DNA of 8,025 bases from Actinomycetota bacterium. GTDB lineage: Bacteria > Actinomycetota > Thermoleophilia > Gaiellales > Gaiellaceae. Position 1 is the stretch's first letter; the number at the start of each line of letters is the position of its first letter. Both the position numbers and the translations under genes were made by a program. Of this stretch, positions 5,064 through 8,025 are shown piece by piece. A model generated the notes under the pieces. It worked only from the letters and a program-made list of their open reading frames with translations. It searched no databases and was not told the origin of the DNA. The stretch lies in contig PLDP01000190.1 in the NCBI GenBank assembly GCA_003136795.1, positions 1-8,025 on the forward strand. The letters run 5' to 3'.

Positions 5064-8025
5064 CTAGGAGATGGTCGCGACGACCGTGCCCGTGCCGTCA
5101 TGGCCCGGGTTGCCGGCGTAGCCGGCATCGGTCTTCACAATGACGATGTGCACCGAGTTGCCGGAGATCGACGACCCGGACTTCGAGGTGGAGCTCGCGA
5201 CGATCACGTCCATGTAGGTGGGCAGCGCGCCGGCCGGGGGAGTCGAGCTCGAGCCCGGGTCGGCCGACCAGCTTCTTCCGCAGGACGCGACGCCGTGGTT
5301 CGCATAGCCCTTGAACGACGACGATCCGCCGCCGCTCATCGAGTTGCGGTTCGACCACTGCGCGCCCCAGAACATGATGGACCCGCTGTCGTCATGATCG
5401 CCGACAACGAACGTGCCGCCGCCCGGGGCGTGCGCGTACAGGAGCGCCGATGTTGACGACGTCGACGGGGTGTAGTACCCGTCGCCCGCGAAGGACGCCT
5501 TCGCGGAGATCGGTCCGAGGGTTCCGCTCGCGACGACGGTGCACGTCGCAACACCGTAGGCGTTCGTCACGCCGGTGCACGTCTGTGCGCCGAGCGTCAG
5601 CGTGAGCGTGCGGCCGGCGATCGGCTTGATGCCGTCCTCGAGCAGCACGCCGCTGAGGGTGGTGGCGCTTCCGACGAGCGCCGTCGACGCGGTGTTGACG
5701 ACGACCGTCGAGTCTTCGTGCTGCACGGTGAACGTGCCGGTCGCCGCGCTGGCCGCGTAGGTCGAGTTGCCCGCGAACGACGCGCTCACCGTGTAGGTGC
5801 CGGCGGGCTGCGAGACGAGGACGAGACAGAACGCGACGCCGCGTAGGTCGGTGATCCCGACGCAGCTCTGCGTGCCCATCGTGAACGTCACCTTCCGCAG
5901 CACGAGCGGCTTGTTGCCCGGCCCGAGCAGCGTCGCCGAGAGCAGCGCAGGGTCGTCGTACTCGGCGCCGGTCGCGCCGTTGTAGGCGAGGGTCGTCGGG
6001 GTGAGCAGCGCGACCGTTATCGAGTTGGTCGACGTCGCGTAGTCGAGGTCGCCCGCGAAGGTTGCGGTGAACGTCGCGCTCGAGCCGGACGGCGTCGTCA
6101 CGGAGCAGGTCGCGACACCGTTCGTGCCCGTCCTGGCGGTGCACGCGCTCGATCCGAGCGACAGCGCCATCGGCTTCTTCGCGACCCCAGTGCCCGAGCT
6201 CGTCAGCGTGGCGCTGAGCGTCGTCGTGCTCGACGTGACGGTCGGTGTCGAGAGGGTCGTGGCGGTGGGCGCGAGCGTGACGTTGAAGGCCGCGCTCGTG
6301 TCGCTGGCGAGCAGCGTAACCGCGTCGCCGGCGTACGAGACCGCGACCGTGTACGGCCCGCTGTCCTGCGTGACGTGAATGAGCGTGCAGAAGGCGTTGC
6401 CGTTCGCGTCGGTCGTGCCGGTGCAGCTCTGCGTGCCGAGCGTGAAGTTGAGCCTGCGGCCGGCGATGGAAGGGCCGCCGGCGCCGTCGGAGAGCGTCGC
6501 CGAGAGCACGGCCTGCGCGTTGTAAGCGGCGCTCGGAGCGCCCGTGTAGACGAGTGAGGTCGGGTACACGAGCTGCACAGTCGTGCTCGGGGCCGTGGCC
6601 GGCTGGTAGTCGGTCGTGCCAGCGAATGAGCCGCTCGAGGTCGCCGTCTGCTGCCCTGCGATCGACGACACGGTGCAGGTGGCGACGCCGGCGCTTGTCG
6701 TCGTCGTCGGAGCGCAGTTCTCGCTCCCGAGTGAGAGCGTGACCGTCTGGCCGCCCAGCGCGGCGCCGGTGTCCGTGAGGAGCGTCCCGGTCAGCGTCGT
6801 CGACGTCGGGCCGAGCTGCACGCCGGTCGTCAGCGCGGTCGCCTCAGGGGTAACGGTGAAGGTGAGGTTGATGCTTCCGCCGGAGGTCTGGACGTCCTGG
6901 GGCACCGAGACGGTGAGCGTCCCGCCGGGCACGTCGTCCGTGACGGTGAGCGGGCAGGACGCGGCGCCGCCCGGGCTGACCGTCGCCGAGCACTGCTGGG
7001 TGCCGAGCGCGAAGGTGACGGTACGGCCCGTGAGCGAGATGCCGCTCCGGTCGGTCACGTTCGCCGAGAGCGTCGCCGGGTGGCCGTACTCGACGGAGGT
7101 GGCGCCGGTGTAGGAGATGTTCGTCCCGGACCGCGGCGCCACCGAGAGCGAGGCCGTGCCGCTGGCTTCGGAGCTGTTGCCGGTATAGGACGCCGTGATC
7201 GTGTAGGAGCACGGCTGGAGCGTGCTCGTCTGGATCGCGGCCTGGTTCGCGGCGACCGTCACCCCTGCCGGCCCCGTGCCGAGCGCCGCGCTGCCGAGCA
7301 AGGCGCCTTGCCCGCAGGCGCTGTCGGAGGTGAACGTCACGACCCCTCCGGGCGGCGGCGGTACCTGCCCACCGGACGCCGTCTGCACGATCGTCGCCGT
7401 GATCGTCACCAGGTCGCCCTGGGCGCTCGTGGACGGCGTCGTCGTCACGGTCGCGGTCGTCTGGTAGACGATTTGGACCGGGGCGGTCGACTGGACCGAG
7501 CTCACCGCCGAGCTCGACGAGCTGTCGGAACCGTCCCCCTCGTACAACGCGATGATCAGGTGCGGGCCGGCGGCGAGGTTCGCGAGGTTGAGCGTCGCGA
7601 CGCCGCCGACGAGCGTAGCGGAGCCGAGTGGCGCCGACGAGCCGGTGATGTCGAGGAAGTCGACCGTCCCGGTCGGCGTTCCGGCCGGTGCGCTCGTGCG
7701 GGAGACCGTCGCCGTCAGCGTCACCGCCGACGTCGAGATCACGGACGACGGCGCGTTCAGCAGCACCTGCGTGGTCGCCTTCGCCGGCGGCGGCGTCCCG
7801 GTGTCGACGACGAGCGTTTCGGTCGCCGACGTCAGGTTTCCGATGGTGACCAACTGCGGGAAGCCCGTCGGGGAGTACACCGCGTGAATCGTGTACGTGC
7901 CCGCGGCAAGGCTTGAGGTCGAGAACGAGGCGGTCGTGTTGTTCGCGTTGATATCCGTGGTTGGTTCGCCGAGCGGGTTGTCATCGAGCACGCCAATGAC
8001 CGGTCCGGTCACGGCCACGAACGTG
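5064..8025 (-). CDS. Giant Ig-like repeat surface protein, C-terminal part (5' end outside window)
   Basis: The frame is open from the window edge to a TAG at 5066-5064. The GTG at 8018 is only an internal valine (context TFVAVTGPV), so the gene is truncated at its 5' end. Numbering residues from that GTG, I see nine Ig-like domains: 1-79 (partial), 80-186, 187-298, 299-390, 391-486, 487-581, 582-674, 675-767 and 768-861. Domain 2 has the hallmarks of bacterial Ig-like domain 3 (PTGTVDFLD, then ALYEGD). Several later domains end in SFAGD or SYAGD followed by Y or S/T-rich strands. The last six each carry a C-x11/12-C pair. Residues 862-984 form a different terminal domain holding all three tryptophans of the visible protein. 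No LPXTG motif, C-terminal membrane helix or catalytic motif is present. The likely role is an extracellular stalk or adhesin; ligand and anchoring are unknown. The Ig-repeat identity is firm, the function is inference. Confidence 0.93.
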   Translation of the reverse strand, partial: TFVAVTGPVIGVLDDNPLGEPTTDINANNTTASFSTSSLAAGTYTIHAVYSPTGFPQLVTIGNLTSATETLVVDTGTPPPAKATTQVLLNAPSSVISTSAVTLTATVSRTSAPAGTPTGTVDFLDITGSSAPLGSATLVGGVATLNLANLAAGPHLIIALYEGDGSDSSSSSAVSSVQSTAPVQIVYQTTATVTTTPSTSAQGDLVTITATIVQTASGGQVPPPPGGVVTFTSDSACGQGALLGSAALGTGPAGVTVAANQAAIQTSTLQPCSYTITASYTGNSSEASGTASLSVAPRSGTNISYTGATSVEYGHPATLSANVTDRSGISLTGRTVTFALGTQQCSATVSPGGAASCPLTVTDDVPGGTLTVSVPQDVQTSGGSINLTFTVTPEATALTTGVQLGPTSTTLTGTLLTDTGAALGGQTVTLSLGSENCAPTTTTSAGVATCTVSSIAGQQTATSSGSFAGTTDYQPATAPSTTVQLVYPTSLVYTGAPSAAYNAQAVLSATLSDGAGGPSIAGRRLNFTLGTQSCTGTTDANGNAFCTLIHVTQDSGPYTVAVSYAGDAVTLLASDTSAAFNVTLAPTATTLSTPTVTSSTTTLSATLTSSGTGVAKKPMALSLGSSACTARTGTNGVATCSVTTPSGSSATFTATFAGDLDYATSTNSITVALLTPTTLAYNGATGAEYDDPALLSATLLGPGNKPLVLRKVTFTMGTQSCVGITDLRGVAFCLVLVSQPAGTYTVSASFAGNSTYAASAATGTFTVQHEDSTVVVNTASTALVGSATTLSGVLLEDGIKPIAGRTLTLTLGAQTCTGVTNAYGVATCTVVASGTLGPISAKASFAGDGYYTPSTSSTSALLYAHAPGGGTFVVGDHDDSGSIMFWGAQWSNRNSMSGGGSSSFKGYANHGVASCGRSWSADPGSSSTPPAGALPTYMDVIVASSTSKSGSSISGNSVHIVIVKTDAGYAGNPGHDGTGTVVATIS
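5067..5435 (-). other. C-terminal domain of gene A (FWGAQW-type, unknown function)
   Basis: Residues 862-984 break the Ig-repeat pattern. A Gly-rich linker (HAPGGG) leads into TFVVGDHDDSGSIMFWGAQW, then a Ser/Gly-rich stretch with SFKGYANHG, a lone Cys (913), a PGSSSTPP segment, the strand YMDVIVASS, SGNSVHIVIVKTD, and a Gly/Pro-rich end PGHDGTGTVVATIS. All three Trp of the visible protein are here (884, 888, 917). The same kind of tail is, from memory, found at the ends of other long Ig-repeat proteins of environmental bacteria. It could be a ligand-binding tip or a secretion/anchoring signal; nothing visible decides between these. Confidence 0.7.
5436..7124 (-). repeat. Alternating A-B Ig-domain array (three two-domain units) in gene A
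   Basis: Six Ig-like domains alternate between two types. Type A (7124-6849, 6560-6276, 5996-5718) opens with Y[TN]GA...EY or AY...LSA and has F[AT][LM]GTQ.C. Type B (6848-6561, 6275-5997, 5717-5436) opens with a Thr-rich TTL[ST]G or TTLSA strand, has L[ST]LG[SA]..C, and ends FAG...Y..(A/S)T before a hydrophobic linker. Cysteines (numbered from the GTG at 8018) are 343/355, 435/448, 532/544, 626/638, 719/731 and 814/826, so the domain period is 92-97 residues and the unit about 190. The copies have diverged in sequence, so this is old duplication rather than a recent DNA-level tandem expansion. Confidence 0.85.
7131..7781 (-). repeat. Two Ig-like domains preceding the A-B array in gene A
   Basis: Domain 2 (7781-7461) follows a Pro-rich linker (DTGTPPPAK). 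It has the usual strand order: a T-rich opening strand, VTLTATVS, GTVDFLD, LGSATL, ATLNLANLAAG, then LIIALYEGD. Domain 3 (7460-7131) has VTITATI, a PPPPGGVVTFTSD strand, and SYTITASYTG. It carries its own Cys pair (235 and 270) in positions different from those of the later array. A partial further domain lies upstream (8025-7782). Confidence 0.75.

Noticed and set aside
4701..5143. Plus-strand small ORFs over the intergenic region
   Set aside because: Several overlapping short frames exist (for example at 4701-4949 and 4808-5143), but they are Arg-rich, lack ribosome binding sites, and compete with the better-supported minus-strand small ORF.
5436..7124. Recent DNA-level tandem repeat or assembly duplication in gene A
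   Set aside because: Copies share protein motifs, but the nucleotide sequence has diverged outside short patches such as CAGCTCTGCGTGCC, so an assembly artefact or recent expansion is unlikely.
7080..7916. 278-codon open frame on the plus strand
   Set aside because: It is antisense to the gene A Ig domains; its Arg/Gly/Asp-rich low-complexity translation is a by-product of the repeats.
1..8025. LPXTG or other cell-wall sorting signal, RTX repeats, autotransporter barrel
   Set aside because: None is visible. The gene A end has no sorting motif or helix, no GGxGxDxUx nonapeptides occur, and the gene C end is outside the window.

Overview
This window comes from a G+C-rich bacterium (about two-thirds G+C by eye). 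All convincing coding capacity lies on the minus strand. It holds parts of two very large, presumably secreted or surface-exposed proteins built from immunoglobulin-like beta-sandwich modules, with one small candidate gene between them. No enzyme, RNA gene, insertion sequence, phage gene or CRISPR array is visible. The Thr/Ser/Ala/Gly/Val-rich Ig-like arrays and the N-terminal module ending in LPVPYVIDP resemble giant repetitive proteins I associate with soil Actinomycetota (Thermoleophilia-type) or Chloroflexota. That placement is a recollection-based inference with low confidence.

Reading in the direction of transcription, from high to low coordinates: (1) 8025 to 5064 is the 3' part of gene A. 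It has one partial and eight complete Ig-like domains, then a distinct Trp-containing C-terminal domain. The last six Ig domains form an A-B-A-B-A-B series, each with a conserved Cys pair. (2) 5063 to about 4925 is a short intergenic or leader region. It has a GCAA-loop hairpin just after the gene A stop, and a second hairpin that overlaps a perfect AGGAGG. (3) 4924 (or 4951) to 4679 is a small ORF for a one-pass membrane protein. Its TGA overlaps the ATG of the next gene in an ATGA arrangement. (4) 4682 to 1 is the 5' part of gene C, open for 1560 codons and running off the window. It starts with a signal/anchor segment and an LPVPYVIDP-ending module. Next comes a duplicated (large sandwich + smaller Ig-like) unit, then Ig-like, SwmB-like and two invasin-type Ig domains, and finally tandem repeats of about 105 residues cut by the window edge.

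The genes look like a co-oriented locus of giant adhesin or stalk-type surface proteins. The small membrane ORF is probably translationally coupled to gene C. Gene C has no strong ribosome binding site of its own and is most easily explained as translated by re-initiation. Function beyond 'large extracellular Ig-repeat protein' cannot be read from the sequence.

Long plus-strand ORFs and out-of-frame minus-strand ORFs are Arg-, Pro- or Val-rich shadows of these repetitive genes and are not annotated.
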